The notes beneath the pieces were generated by a model. The model was not told the origin of the DNA, ran no database searches, and saw only the letters and a program-made list of their open reading frames with translations. DNA of 6,120 nt from Bacillota bacterium (GTDB lineage: Bacteria; Bacillota; Clostridia; Christensenellales; Aristaeellaceae): contig JAEWWY010000579.1 in NCBI GenBank assembly GCA_023458835.1, positions 1 through 6,120 of the forward strand. Reading direction: 5' to 3'. Of this stretch, positions 5,891 to 6,120 are shown in pieces. The position numbers and the translations under genes were made by a program. Positions within the stretch are counted from its first letter, which is position 1. Each line of letters begins with the position of its first letter.

Positions 5891-6120
5891 GTGGAACTCC
5901 ATACGATCAGCCAGGTTTCAAGGGCATACGATATTTCCGCGCGGATGCTGCGATATTACGAGCAAGTGGGGCTGATTCAGAGCCTGAGAAATGAAGACAA
6001 CGCGTACAGGCTTTACGATGAGGCCGCGCTCAAGCGCGTACAGCAAATCATCATCCTGCGGAAACTGCAAATCCCGGTCAAGCAGATCTGTGTGATCATG
6101 AACACTCCCGATGCCGCTGA
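5891..6120 (+). CDS. MerR-family transcriptional regulator (5' part only)
   Basis: The first 76 codons are in the window, starting at GTG 5891; the gene continues past the right edge. The whole visible part is the MerR winged-helix DNA-binding domain: HTISQVSRAYDIS (4-16) is the first helix-turn-helix, ARMLRYYEQVGLI (17-29) the conserved recognition region, NAYRLYDEAALKRVQQI (37-53) the wing and second helical pair, and LRKLQIPVKQICVIM (56-70) the helix leading to the dimer coiled coil. The ligand-binding part, which would tell whether it senses a drug, metal or metabolite, lies outside. The LRYYEQVGLI and YRLYDE wording matches a common Firmicutes subgroup that often carries a GyrI-like effector domain; that is recollection, not visible here. 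Its promoter is a MerR-type one, so it probably controls itself. It is divergent from the surface-polymer operon, but that operon's promoter has a normal 17-base spacer. Confidence 0.92.
   Translation, partial: MELHTISQVSRAYDISARMLRYYEQVGLIQSLRNEDNAYRLYDEAALKRVQQIIILRKLQIPVKQICVIMNTPDAA

Overview
The window looks like a chromosomal segment of a moderately GC-rich Firmicute, most likely a clostridial lineage. The reasons are sigma-A type promoters (TTGACA/TATACA and TTGACA/TATAAT), strong GGGAG-type ribosome binding sites, a lipobox lipoprotein, and protein families typical of Clostridia and Bacilli. No RNA gene, CRISPR array, transposase or integrase is visible. Both ends cut through genes.

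Positions 1-5432 hold one tightly packed five-gene operon on the minus strand, transcribed from right to left. In order of transcription it encodes: a lipoprotein with a TIM-barrel glycosidase-like body (5432-4554); a VTC-type triphosphate-tunnel (polyphosphate polymerase domain) protein (4561-3866); a DUF4956 membrane protein (3838-3161); a membrane-anchored CotH-family kinase (3156-1672); and a membrane-anchored glycoside-hydrolase-like protein with a C-terminal sugar-binding-like domain, which runs off the left edge (1659-1). Gaps are 27, 4 and 12 bases, and the first pair overlaps by 8 bases. A strong promoter (TTGACA, 17-bp spacer, TATACA) lies at 5551-5579 and leaves a leader of about 110 bases.

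Positions 5433-5890 are intergenic. Between the two divergent promoters is a stretch rich in inverted repeats, including two back-to-back perfect hairpins (5649-5692) that may fold as one three-armed element. The right edge begins a plus-strand MerR-family regulator (5891 onward). Its promoter has a 19-bp spacer holding an inverted repeat, the hallmark of a MerR-controlled promoter, so it is probably autoregulated.

VTC, DUF4956 and CotH form a recurrent but poorly understood neighbourhood. One cytoplasmic phosphate-polymer enzyme, one membrane protein, one outward-facing kinase and two outward-facing sugar-hydrolase-like proteins suggest a machine that makes, modifies or trims a cell-surface polymer, possibly an exopolysaccharide. 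The module is the most interesting content of the window. Its exact product cannot be read from the sequence.
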